NCBI GenBank assembly: GCA_030849805.1
Contig: JASANZ010002264.1
Span: forward strand, 1 to 64,000
Length of the DNA: 64,000 bases
Direction of reading: 5' to 3'
Origin: Sergeia podlipaevii
Taxonomy: Eukaryota; Euglenozoa; Kinetoplastea; Trypanosomatida; Trypanosomatidae
Shown: positions 1 to 10,000 of the stretch, in pieces
How the letters are laid out: every line of letters begins with the position of its first letter
How positions within the stretch are numbered: the stretch's first letter is position 1
Position numbers and translations under genes: made by a program
The notes under the pieces: model-generated
Databases searched by the model: none
The model's input: the letters and a program-made list of their open reading frames with translations, nothing else
What the model was told of the DNA's origin: nothing

Positions 1-430
1 CTCCGGCTGTGTTGAGTAAAATAAAATTTTCTGCAAACTACAAGAACCGTTCATTGCTTTTTTAGAATCATCTCTTGCAATGTGTAAGATAACTCCCCGC
101 ATACATAATTTTGAAGTGAGCTCTTGGTTCTTACCAGGGGGGGTTCCTTGAGGAAGACAGTTGAATATACATTTTTAAAAAATTAGGTTAAGACTTGCGC
201 CAGTCTTATCTACATGTACATAAATACAGAAATTTTTCGTGCACAGATCTTACAAAATAACGACAAAATGCAATGTCAACGGTATTCTTGACAGCGCATA
301 GCTCCTTTATAAAAAAAAATAGTACCATTCAGCAATCTTGTTTTCTTCTCCTGTAGCTGCTCCCCTCAAAAGAGAAAAAAGAAACCCAGTCGCTCTTGTA
401 TATTGCAGCGCTGCAGGCACACCTTCACAC
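1..430. other. Intergenic, 3' side of the glycosyltransferase gene
   Basis: A/T-rich sequence downstream of the first minus-strand gene, so it should carry that gene's 3' UTR and polyadenylation region. I see no convincing ORF, RNA gene or repeat in it. Confidence 0.5.
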
Positions 431-1942
431 TCATATTGTAATGTTGACTTTACGCAAGGACGCTGCACACACGCTGCGAAGTAACACACGACTGTGAGTT
501 GATGACGACCACAGCTGCATGTGGCTCCCGGACAGAAACTCCTGGGTCTTACGGCGGGAGTCATCGTTGAGCATCATCGGCACGTACCACTGAACAAACG
601 GAAGTGCTTCTCTTACATGTCGCTCATCGTGAGGGCCGGCCATGTGCGCAATTATCGGAAACACACGATGCGTGACACCCTCTACAATATCCACGCCATC
701 ACGCGGCCTCAGGGACAGAAGCGGCGGGGCAATGTCAATCACACCACTGCCCCCATGCACGCGACGCTTGGTAAAACTCGCAGGGCCACCCGACTGCTGG
801 TACACCCTGCGGATGTGGTTTCGATCAATCGGATAGTAATACTCTTCAATAGATATTCTGCGAGACGCATCATTTCTGGAAGGAAAATCATAGGTGAGTA
901 CTCCATCCGTTTTAGCAGCGGGCCATCTTTCGTTGGTCAGCTGATAATGTACCTGCGCATTTTTAACAAATGGGGCAGTGAACTCCTGAAGTTCCTCCAG
1001 TTGTATTATCCCTGCGCGCAACCCATTTGGCGAGCGCATGTCTTGCCACTGTACGGGATCGTCTGCAATCAGCACGTCACTGCCCATCTCCCAGTACCGG
1101 AGTTCCTTGTACAGATGGGCCAGAACACTCTGATCGGATCCCCATGTGCCACGTATAACAGGAGTGTGTGTACTTGTGTATTCCACGATGGCTTGGTACA
1201 CTTCACGCAGTGCCCACACACGCGCAACAACAGTGCCGCTGTTCAAGTAGCGCATTTTGTTAAGATGCGACCTCACTCGTGGTGTGAGCACCATCCCGTG
1301 TTCCTCTACGAATGTCTTCCACGTTTGTATCATGGTGTCATACTTTACTGCGCAAGACTTCAGTCCACGAAAGAAGTGTGAAGAATAGCAATTGCTTTCC
1401 GATGAAACAACAAATGGTGCCGACTTGCGTCCCTCGCGCACAGCACGCGGATCTACTTCACGCGGGCTGGCAGCCGACTCGGCGATGAAGCGATCAATAT
1501 ACGGGAGCGGGTCCATCCCAGTGAAGAAGGAGTGAGAGTCAGTGAAGATCAGCACATCCTCGTCAGACAGACTGGACTCAGCAAGGGTATTAAGTACAAT
1601 ATCAATTTTACTTAAAAGCTGAAAGCCCTCATAATTATATCCAATGACAACGGTCGGCAGCCCACTCATATACGCAGAGGCGACGTTGATGCACAGCTCA
1701 TCGGTGATGTGTGTGCTGGCAACAACTGTCATCACACGCACCTTGCCACCCTTGCCATCCGGGCGGCGCAGGTATACCTCCTTCTCATTGATTGGTGAGG
1801 GCTTTAGGGATTGGGGTTCGCTTGAAGAAAAAAGCCACCATAATAAAATGACCTGAAGAACAATGAACAGACACACGGCAGCGCACAATGCCCTCTTCTC
1901 GAATTTGGGCGACCTGCGCTTAATGTGCCTTTTTCTGGTCAT
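431..1942 (-). CDS. Type II membrane glycosyltransferase, PLOD/ESAG3-like
   Basis: A 503-aa protein with a basic cytosolic N-terminus, one hydrophobic anchor at about residues 18-39 and a large lumenal domain, the topology of a Golgi or ER glycosyltransferase. The domain carries the landmarks of the glycosyltransferase domain of procollagen-lysine hydroxylases and of the kinetoplastid ESAG3-like family. These are VLIFTDSHS near 130-138, VVSSESNCY near 179-187, RYLNSGTVVA at 231-240 and WGSDQS at 267-272. In the family the first motif usually reads FTDSYD; the second aspartate is serine here. The donor and acceptor sugars cannot be told from sequence. The start is the first ATG of the frame, directly before a basic stretch and the anchor. 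Family assignment is by motif only; ESAG3-like is the most likely trypanosomatid label. Confidence 0.7.
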   Translation of the reverse strand: MTRKRHIKRRSPKFEKRALCAAVCLFIVLQVILLWWLFSSSEPQSLKPSPINEKEVYLRRPDGKGGKVRVMTVVASTHITDELCINVASAYMSGLPTVVIGYNYEGFQLLSKIDIVLNTLAESSLSDEDVLIFTDSHSFFTGMDPLPYIDRFIAESAASPREVDPRAVREGRKSAPFVVSSESNCYSSHFFRGLKSCAVKYDTMIQTWKTFVEEHGMVLTPRVRSHLNKMRYLNSGTVVARVWALREVYQAIVEYTSTHTPVIRGTWGSDQSVLAHLYKELRYWEMGSDVLIADDPVQWQDMRSPNGLRAGIIQLEELQEFTAPFVKNAQVHYQLTNERWPAAKTDGVLTYDFPSRNDASRRISIEEYYYPIDRNHIRRVYQQSGGPASFTKRRVHGGSGVIDIAPPLLSLRPRDGVDIVEGVTHRVFPIIAHMAGPHDERHVREALPFVQWYVPMMLNDDSRRKTQEFLSGSHMQLWSSSTHSRVLLRSVCAASLRKVNITI

Positions 1943-2845
1943 GAATGCAGTTGCAGGTCAAAAGGTTCTGATGTGATAGAGAATCGACACTGAAAGACGC
2001 CACGCTGTGCACAGATGAATATCCGCTATATAGACGCTGACAACAGGTTTTTAACTACCCAAGAAAAAAAGTAAAATAGAAAAATGAAGAAGAAAGCAAG
2101 AGAGTATAGCATTGACATCCGATACAAGTGAAAAACAGACACGACAAAAGCAGAGTGGTATACAAGCTTAACAGACAGCTAGTGTCTCAAGTGACCTTGA
2201 ATGGTGGTCAGTCCGATGGTCTGTTGCCATCACCACTGAGGAGAAGGACTAGAATAATCTATTTATTCTTACGGCATGAAAAGTGCGCAGCCTCACTTCC
2301 AATATGCACACTAGGAATGAGCCTCAGAAAGAAAGAAAAATGCATTCCTACCGCTAACTCATGCAAAAGAAAAAGAAAATAGGGAAGCCAAGCATCGCGG
2401 GAGTACAATTTTTAAACTCAATAGATTCTGTCTCCCTGTTGTGCATCATGGCATTCAATAGCATACCCACCCACAGTCAACAAACAAAATTATAGCAATT
2501 TTATGAAAAAAGATAAAAATGGATAAATGGCAACTTAACACAAAATACTTCTTTTAGTGATTGGGAATGATTGCATAACGATGAAAAATAGAAACGTAAC
2601 AAGTATGATTCACTTCATATATTAATATCGAACAAAAACAAAAAAAAATGACTCTGCAAAGCTTCATAACTTGAGCGTAAATTATACGCTGTTTCATCAT
2701 CAACAGTACTACCAACTACTGTGTATTCACTCTGCTTTCATAAATGGTGACCCATCAGAAAAGGCCCAGTCGTCAATGTATAGACATGAATGAAGCAAAC
2801 TTTTTGGAAATTCTATAGAAAAGACGCTGCAAATCAGAAATTCTT
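1943..2845. other. Intergenic spacer
   Basis: A/T-rich, with several short A runs (for example near 2637-2648) and only short, low-complexity open frames. It should contain the trans-splice acceptor of the glycosyltransferase gene near its left end. No gene is supported. Confidence 0.4.
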
Positions 2846-4503
2846 GTGCTATCTAAAGACGGTATTAGCAGCGCAGGTGGCCCATGGTTGCCACTGATGT
2901 CCTTTAAGTTGCTTTTTTTCTCTGATGACGCCGTCCCTGTAGAGATCGACGCTGGCTCGCCAGCGCATGCTAGAAGAGAAGATAATGCATTTACGCATAC
3001 CATTGCTCGTTATGTGGTACTCAATCATAGGAGAGACACGTAGGCTCATACTCACTAGAGCCCCCTGGAGTAGGGAAACGATGTATTTCTAGCATGCGTA
3101 AGCGACCGAATCGGCGCCGGATCCCCTGTGGCCGCTCCCCGAAGACATGGCCGTAGGTCATAGCAATCTCTTTTCCCGACCAACAGTAGTTCCCTTGACT
3201 TGCGTTAGCGCAGTCCAGTGAAGAATATTACTTCGTAGTACTTCCATTAACTCATGAGGCTGCTGTTTTGAAACGTTGTACGGTGGAGCAGCATAGCTGA
3301 ACCCCTTCACCATGTTCTGCACATGGTCAGATCACCAACATAGTTACCCCATGCACCTGGCGAGTTCTAGGCAAAAGGAAAATAGATAACAGCAACCCGC
3401 GTGTGGACCAATGGGAACCTTTCCATTGAAGACCCTAGACAACACTGTTTCTTAATCGACTACCCCTATCCCGTGGTGTAGGTGGATTTCTCCTACTCTT
3501 GCTATGATCGCCCAAAGTGACTTTGTTCTACGCGTGTGCGTCTAATTCTATGTCCCAGGAGTTCGGTATTGTGTGCCGTTGCGGGCTACTCAAAACATGA
3601 TTGGAGGGTTCGCTAACACTTGACTTCCCAATAGTAGATGTCTGAGGTTATCTATGGCGATTAGGAAGGCAGCACCTCTTCCTAGCATGGCACCGCCCAT
3701 AGATACACCGGAGTCCCTCTCTGGTAACAATGCCAGATACCACGAAGAGATGTCCTTTGCACTTAAATAGGGAGTTCTTTTTGGTGGCACTTCGAACTGG
3801 TAAGGGAAGGTAATGCGTTTATGTGAACAACATCACCTGTACTGTGAGAATCCAGCGCAAGACGTCAATACCCTCTAAACCCGTTATATTACAGTCCATC
3901 GTTACCAGGGATACGCTTTGGCAGGCTTGGAGGCCCCTAGGCACTGCACACACTTAACCGCTGTAGCACCACACAAACAAAAATAAAAAAGGCCGCTGCA
4001 CCTTCTACAAAGATGTCGCGTGAGCACAACTGGGTGTACGGAGCTCATGTTAACTCCTCGGGTTTAAGGTACTGTGACTGGGTGACTCCACTCGTTAACG
4101 GTTGGTATGATTCAAGGTAATCAGCGGTTGTGGACCGTCACACCAGGTATTGCAGTTTTCCTCGGCAACCTGAAAGTACAGGTTCTTAGCTTCACTCCTG
4201 AAGAAGTCCAGAAACCGGTGTGCCGTGAAGTATGAGCCCTCTTACAGTTGCAACTGTGGGCAGCAGTATGTGGAGGTTCCTTATATCGCACTGCGAGCGA
4301 GTAAGCTTCACCACATTAGGGCGTTTGTTAATCCCCTCAAAAGAACTTTCATGAATATTCCGTCTGCCTTGACGGATCTAGTGCCTAATTCGCCTTCTGG
4401 GTGGGAATACGATTCGTTGAGCAAAGTTAATAAAACCGCAGCATTGTTTCCTGTACCATACCCACCATTGCATAGTTCTGTGGAATACCGAGTGGATGGG
4501 TGA
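2846..4503 (+). pseudogene. Decayed coding relic on the opposite strand, family unknown
   Basis: This stretch differs from the spacers: the base composition is balanced, A/T runs are almost absent, and coding-like open pieces appear on the plus strand in changing frames. The clearest are 2846-3043, 3624-3770, 4013-4120, 4107-4235 and 4225-4503. The last three overlap by 14 and 11 bases and step twice in the same direction of frame. The final piece is open for 92 codons, has a CNCG motif near its start, and ends at a TGA. In-frame stops and frame changes rule out an intact gene. All real genes around it are on the minus strand. I do not recognise the protein. A degraded transposon, an endogenous viral element or a decayed inserted gene are all possible; none is shown. 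Confidence 0.5.
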
Positions 4504-4854
4504 GCAGCAGAAAAGGCAAACAGAATCCTTTTCCCTTACCACCTATACCAGCGCGCCGTATTGGACAATAAATATAATGTTCAACATTCTTTTAGGGAAA
4601 CTAGAATACTGTTCGTAAAAAAAAAAAAATCGACAGGGAAGCAGAAGCAGGGATTACATAGGAGACAAAAAATTTTCAATTGCGATTTTTCGCAGGGCTA
4701 GTTTGTCCGGTCCACAATGAACAAATAAAGGCGAATCCTCTCCTCAAAGGCATTGTAACAAAATAGTCAAGTTAGAACAAAGAGTATAAAGGTCAAGCAA
4801 CGCTATGTTTTATTCCTGATATTGCCTATACGTTTCGCTATGATGTGCGGTACA
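4504..4854. other. Intergenic spacer
   Basis: A/T-rich, with an A run at about 4617-4629. It is the 3' flank of the methyltransferase gene. No ORF or RNA gene seen. Confidence 0.4.
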
Positions 4855-6561
4855 TCACTTCTTTATGCAATGGCGGCTGGGAGCGCGATCGTCACAGTTG
4901 TCACCTGTGTGCTTTAGGCTGTTGTGCTGCACCAGAGCACGAATGTCTGTGAACTGACGAGGTGGTGAGCAGCTGGTGCATTGAAAAACAGAGTCGTCAT
5001 GCGGAGATAAAAATCTAAGATGCTCTTTGTACATGTCAGCCGTCTTGAAGCACAAATCACAGATCCTGCAGTACGTGTTTCCCTCCGTATTGCCTACTGC
5101 AGCATCGCTGCTGTCAATAATTAAGTCATGCTCCATGAGATGTGCGATATCGCTAGATACAGCGCACTCCTCTTTTGTTCCGCCAGCAATGATCTGGTTA
5201 TGTACTCTAGCATGCATGTTGGGATGTAGGTGGTCGATGCCTGAGTGGCGGCTTATCGTGTGTTGCTCGAGATCGCTAGCACGAGCAAAAAAGCGTGACG
5301 GTGAGCACAGTGTACATTGATGCGACGTTAACTGCTGCTGGGACTCCGCCAGGGATTGGTTGTCACTTTTGCCTGCAGATTTGGCAAGGTATCGCTTGTA
5401 CTTGACCTGTTCACGTGATGTAAGCGGGCGTCCAAGCACTTGCTCGTCAAACTGCGGAGGAGTTGCGGGTGGGAACGTATTTCGGCTCACGGGTGGTGTA
5501 TGAGCCTCAATGGCAAGTTGCGTTTGATATGCCAGAGGCAATTCACGCATAGACAGATAAGGAAGATAATCTCCCTGAGCATCGTTGCTATCACCATGGA
5601 AGACCAAACGAGGATGCAGCAAAGGAAACGGTGGAGAAGAAGTAGCGCCACCATTCGTAAAGTCGTGATTAACTGCAAATGCGCGTCTAGTCGGCAAGGA
5701 TGGCATCTTTTGTTCTCCTACCTTGGTAGCGGCATCACCAATTGACAAGTCTGGGTAAAAGTGAGTAAAGATAGATAACCAGTCTTTCGATTCACGCGGA
5801 TTTGAAAAAAAGTATTCTTGCAATACTGAATGTAACTGGTTTGCCAGAGATCGACAATCCTCGTGCTTCATAAAGTAGTACTGCACCATCCATTTGTAAG
5901 GAAAGTTAGAATCAGATTGGTGTCGTTTGTTGGTGTATTCTGGAAATTCCGACGATAGGACTGGTGTAGCCGCTACACATATAAATCCACCTCTGGCTGC
6001 TGCCTGCAGCAATCCCCAACGTTGTGGCTGCGTATCACACAATGCCACAACAACCTGCATAGGCAGATCCATTGGCTTCTCTGGCAAGGCTCTAACAGAT
6101 GAAAAAAAGTGAGAAAGCAAAGATCGCTGACGGTATAAGTCTTCAAACCCAACATGAGGATTATTGAAAATAACTAGATTGTACGGTTCAACTCCCGCGG
6201 CGAGATCAGAGCGCTCAAGTATAGTGGCATTAATGCCACCGCGGTAGTCTACTCGCAAGCGTGACTTAGTGGCAAAGTAATTTAAAAACGGAACAGCCTC
6301 TGGGTATTTGCTGATGAGGGATTCATGACTATCAAACGAAGTTACCATGACTGAGCACATATACTCCCCACTTTTAGTGTTGGTGGTGGTGCGGTTGTCG
6401 TCTTTATGTCCTAACGGCTGCGGCGTACGAATGCGAGCAACATGCTTTGATTTAGAAAGTTTCTTCACCAGTGCGTAGGAAAACGAAAGATTGCCTTCTC
6501 CTACAAGCAAGATACGCAGCCATAACGGTTCAGCTTGAGTGTGTGCGCTGCTATCTGACAT
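4855..6561 (-). CDS. BMT5-like rRNA uridine methyltransferase (DUF2431) with C-terminal C2H2 fingers
   Basis: A 568-aa protein. Residues 16-28 read RILLVGEGNLSFS, the hallmark SAM-binding start of the DUF2431/BMT5-like Rossmann methyltransferases; yeast Bmt5 makes m3U in 25S rRNA. Further family features are a loop with NLVIFNNPHVG and a DLYRQRSLLSHFF helix. The C-terminal third adds three C2H2-type fingers at about 416-439, 498-521 and 528-551, each CxxC followed by a spaced H-H pair. The likely role is rRNA base methylation in the nucleolus, with the fingers binding RNA or protein; this is inference. The frame runs 51 codons further 5', but that extension is hydrophobic and unlike the family. 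A TTTTAAG acceptor-like site lies just 5' of the chosen ATG. Confidence 0.8.
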   Translation of the reverse strand: MSDSSAHTQAEPLWLRILLVGEGNLSFSYALVKKLSKSKHVARIRTPQPLGHKDDNRTTTNTKSGEYMCSVMVTSFDSHESLISKYPEAVPFLNYFATKSRLRVDYRGGINATILERSDLAAGVEPYNLVIFNNPHVGFEDLYRQRSLLSHFFSSVRALPEKPMDLPMQVVVALCDTQPQRWGLLQAAARGGFICVAATPVLSSEFPEYTNKRHQSDSNFPYKWMVQYYFMKHEDCRSLANQLHSVLQEYFFSNPRESKDWLSIFTHFYPDLSIGDAATKVGEQKMPSLPTRRAFAVNHDFTNGGATSSPPFPLLHPRLVFHGDSNDAQGDYLPYLSMRELPLAYQTQLAIEAHTPPVSRNTFPPATPPQFDEQVLGRPLTSREQVKYKRYLAKSAGKSDNQSLAESQQQLTSHQCTLCSPSRFFARASDLEQHTISRHSGIDHLHPNMHARVHNQIIAGGTKEECAVSSDIAHLMEHDLIIDSSDAAVGNTEGNTYCRICDLCFKTADMYKEHLRFLSPHDDSVFQCTSCSPPRQFTDIRALVQHNSLKHTGDNCDDRAPSRHCIKK

Positions 6562-7041
6562 ATTTCGTTCCTTAAAAGAAATGAATGTTTTTGAGAGATA
6601 AAGAGCACATGTATACAGCGCAGTAAGGAGGAGATGATGGGCACAAAGCATAGAAAGCATCGTAGTCACTTGAGCACAAAAAAATAAATTTCCTGGAAAC
6701 AAGGTCCCTAGCATGCTCGTTACTCTTTTCTGATTTATTTTAAAAAAAAAAAACCGACGTGTTGTACAGTTGGTTATAGGTGATGCAACATAATCATAGT
6801 AGAATCAAAATCATTGATACAATAAACGAAATAATATACATCGTTGTAGCAAACATCAAATATGCAAAGCAGTAGTAGTAGTAATGACTCTACGCACTAT
6901 CAAAAAAAAAAAAAATACAGAAGTGGCGGACTGATAAACGAGTCCGTACTTCCCTTCCATTCCATAACAACAGTAATAAGTTGATTTGTGTACAACATAT
7001 GTGCTGTTCCAGATTATGTCCATATCTCTCCCTCTCTGCTA
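6562..7041. other. Intergenic spacer
   Basis: A/T-rich, with purine runs near 6742-6753 and 6900-6915 that are pyrimidine tracts on the coding strand and may direct trans-splicing of the methyltransferase mRNA. No gene seen. Confidence 0.4.
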
Positions 7042-10000
7042 TTAATGCTGGTATGGCGCGTCTACGTCGTGCGGAAGTGAAACGCCGGAAAAGTGATAAC
7101 TGCTAAAGCCCTTCAACGTGTGCCGCAGTGAGGACGAGTGTCCTGTGCGAAGTTTCCGCTGAGACGGGCGGGAAAGTGGGGGAAGAAAAGACTTGCGATA
7201 CCCAGAGCTCGCGTGAGGGTGAAGTCCCACTCCAAGGAGACGCAGCAATTGCGTGTCACTGCGCCATTGCTCTTGCTTCTGCTCTTGCTCCTCTTCTTCT
7301 AATTTTGCACGCCACCGATCGTAAAGAACAGCGACGTACGACGGGAAAGCGCTGCCGTGAAACAGCGGCTGCTGCAGAAGATGCCGAGAGCGAATGTTAG
7401 TGGCTACTCGTCTAAAGATAAGATCTGCTTGCCGCTTCTGTCGACGCTCTTCTTCAGTTCGGAGCTCTCTAATTGCCTTCAAAAGCGGAAGATCAAGTGG
7501 CTGACCCTTGGCAATGCGATCAGCAGCAGCTGCAATTGGAAGAACGTGCTCCTTGACATGAGACGCAAAAATAGCACCAAACAGGTTCCGAGACGTGGAT
7601 GCAATGCGTGACCGCGCGCGCTCCTGAGCTTGAGCCATTGCAGTTTGTATGTTATACTTACGAACAGTTGGGCGAATACCCTCAACACCGCCTGGAGGAG
7701 GCGGCTGTAAGCTTCTGAGAAACTCGATGATATCCCTCCCACCACGTTCATAGGTGCGCTGGACGGGTTGACGCTCAGCAGTGTATGGTGCAACATCCCT
7801 CGGTGATGGTGTTCGCTCTAAATAGTACCATTTACTTTGTCGCCGCTGCACACTGGTCGCTGGGGTTCCATATTGCCGGCCTCGAAGTACATAGTTTGGG
7901 TCTTCGGTGAGAGGACGAGTCGAATCGCCCCCGTTTTGGTATGAATCCCATAAATCACGTACCACTGATGCCTTCCTGTCTGCTCCGGCTCCTGTATCTT
8001 CCGGGCACCCCAGTTTATGCATGTAGTGAAGCATCTGTTGCAGTTGTGTCAAATTCCCGTCAGCCGCGGCGGCGCTGACGGGTTGCATTATATCCGAATA
8101 GAAGTGAGAGTTACGAAAAGAAAAGCTGCTGTCAACACCACTGTCAGGACCGCATCCGCTTCGTCGAATTGTGTCTGTGGCGACACTTCGAGAGGGACTG
8201 CTGCCTCCTTGTATTCCTGTGTTCTTCACAGGGGTATTGGATTGTGGAGTGCTGCTGCTCTTGCACTGTACGCTACGAGACGTTGCAGGTGCATGATCTG
8301 TTTGACTTTCATGGGCATCACAAAGATCCCACTTTGCCCTTCTATCACTACTGCGTTTCCGGATAACGCGGGACGAAAAGGGGAATGTGCGTATGTTGCC
8401 ACTGCGGCCATGAGCACCGGCATCCTCATGTCGCTCCTCGGGTTGACTGGTGCTGTAGTGGAGTTGAGTAGGCGAGCATTGCGTGCTATGTGATGATGCA
8501 TTTAAATCTTTTGGATTTGTTGTATCACTATAATGATTCGAGATGGAACTACTATCGTTATTAACAAATTTCTCCTTTGCCATTTGCAGCGCCGCATCAC
8601 GCAACTTTTTCCCTAGCCACTCCTCGTCTGTTAGCTTTGAGGTGTGCCTGTCGTAGCACGGGAGCTTAATACCGTACTCATCCTCAAGAATAGCAAGGGC
8701 TCTGTCCTCCGCAGCGCTTTCTATCACTTCGTCAGCTAATCGCTGAAACTCTTCGTCCACGTCCATTGCCTGTCTTGATAGTTCCTGCCCAGACAGCATA
8801 ATTGTGTCAGTTGTTGCAAGCATAATTGTTAGAGCACCAAACATGGACTGAAGTAGCGCAAAAAGTTCAGCCAGTTCGTCACGCAGTTCGCAGCTTCTCT
8901 CGCGTACCTCACATAGCTCATCTCGCAGCAACGCTAGCTGTTCACTGCTACCTTTGCAGCACGCGGGAAAGTTTTCAACATCGTTGACAGAAAATCCTTC
9001 CTTCTGCGTGTCAGCAGTGCGCTGGGACCGTATGGATATGGTGCTTGGTTGCTTTTCCGAGCGAGGAGAAGCGGACTGCTTTTTGTGCCTACTGTTGGAG
9101 GTGTGCACTGACTTAATATCATGGTACGTACCATTATCTGGAGATACGACATGCCCTTTAAAGTGATGCGTACTACGGTCTGAGCGAGCTGTATGACGCA
9201 ACCCCGATTCGTTATGCGAATCAGATGCGCGATGTGATGCTGATGTATGGAGCTCGTGCACTGAGGGATCCGAGGACCCTGGTGTGATTGGCTGGTCGTG
9301 GTATTCCTGCTGATCCTGTGGACAATGTCCCAAGCCCCCACTGTCACTCACCTTCCCATCCTCATTCGTACTAACATCAACACCTTCACCATCATTGCGA
9401 TAGCTGTCACCATCTCCATCGTTATGATGCCTATTGTCATACGTATTCTTGTGCGCATCACCTTTCTTCTCGCGGCAAACACCAGCAACATCATGGCAAG
9501 AACCTCTTTGCTGCGACGGTTCCGCACGAGAGGCTACCGTAAGTATCGATGTGGACTCATTGTGCATCCCAGATGAGAAAAACACTTCTGTCATGTGATT
9601 CACTTCGATATGAGCATTGACATCCTCTGTATTCTCACAATCCTCACGACCTTCACAATTCTTACGATCATCATGATCCCAACAATCCTGGTAGCTTTCG
9701 TGGTTACAATGGTCGGAAGGCACGAGTGCATCGATAGTCATTGAAGACATATTCCTGCTGATCTGTGTCTGCCCCATTTCCAAGGACACACGCGCCGCTA
9801 CTATGCTGTCGTGCTCCTTGTCATCGATACTCCAGCGAGATTGCTGCACAGCATGAGGTGAGAAAACACTGCCCTCCTCACTGCTGAAAGAGGCATTGAG
9901 CGCCATCTCTTTTAACTGCTGCTCCTCATTGAAGAGAGAAGCCTTTTCATGTGCTGCTGTGTATAATGCCCCAGCCTGCCGAATAACGAGAATATCTTCG

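Noticed and set aside
521..1381. Long plus-strand frame of 286 codons
   Set aside because: It is antisense to the glycosyltransferase, which has recognisable motifs and a membrane anchor; the plus frame has no family signal.
3590..3790. Minus-strand frame of 66 codons inside the relic
   Set aside because: The plus-strand frames give a more continuous coding signal there; the minus frame stands alone.
4225..4503. An intact 92-codon gene on the plus strand
   Set aside because: It begins at a GTG, not an ATG, and coding-like sequence continues upstream in other frames, so it is better seen as part of a decayed relic.
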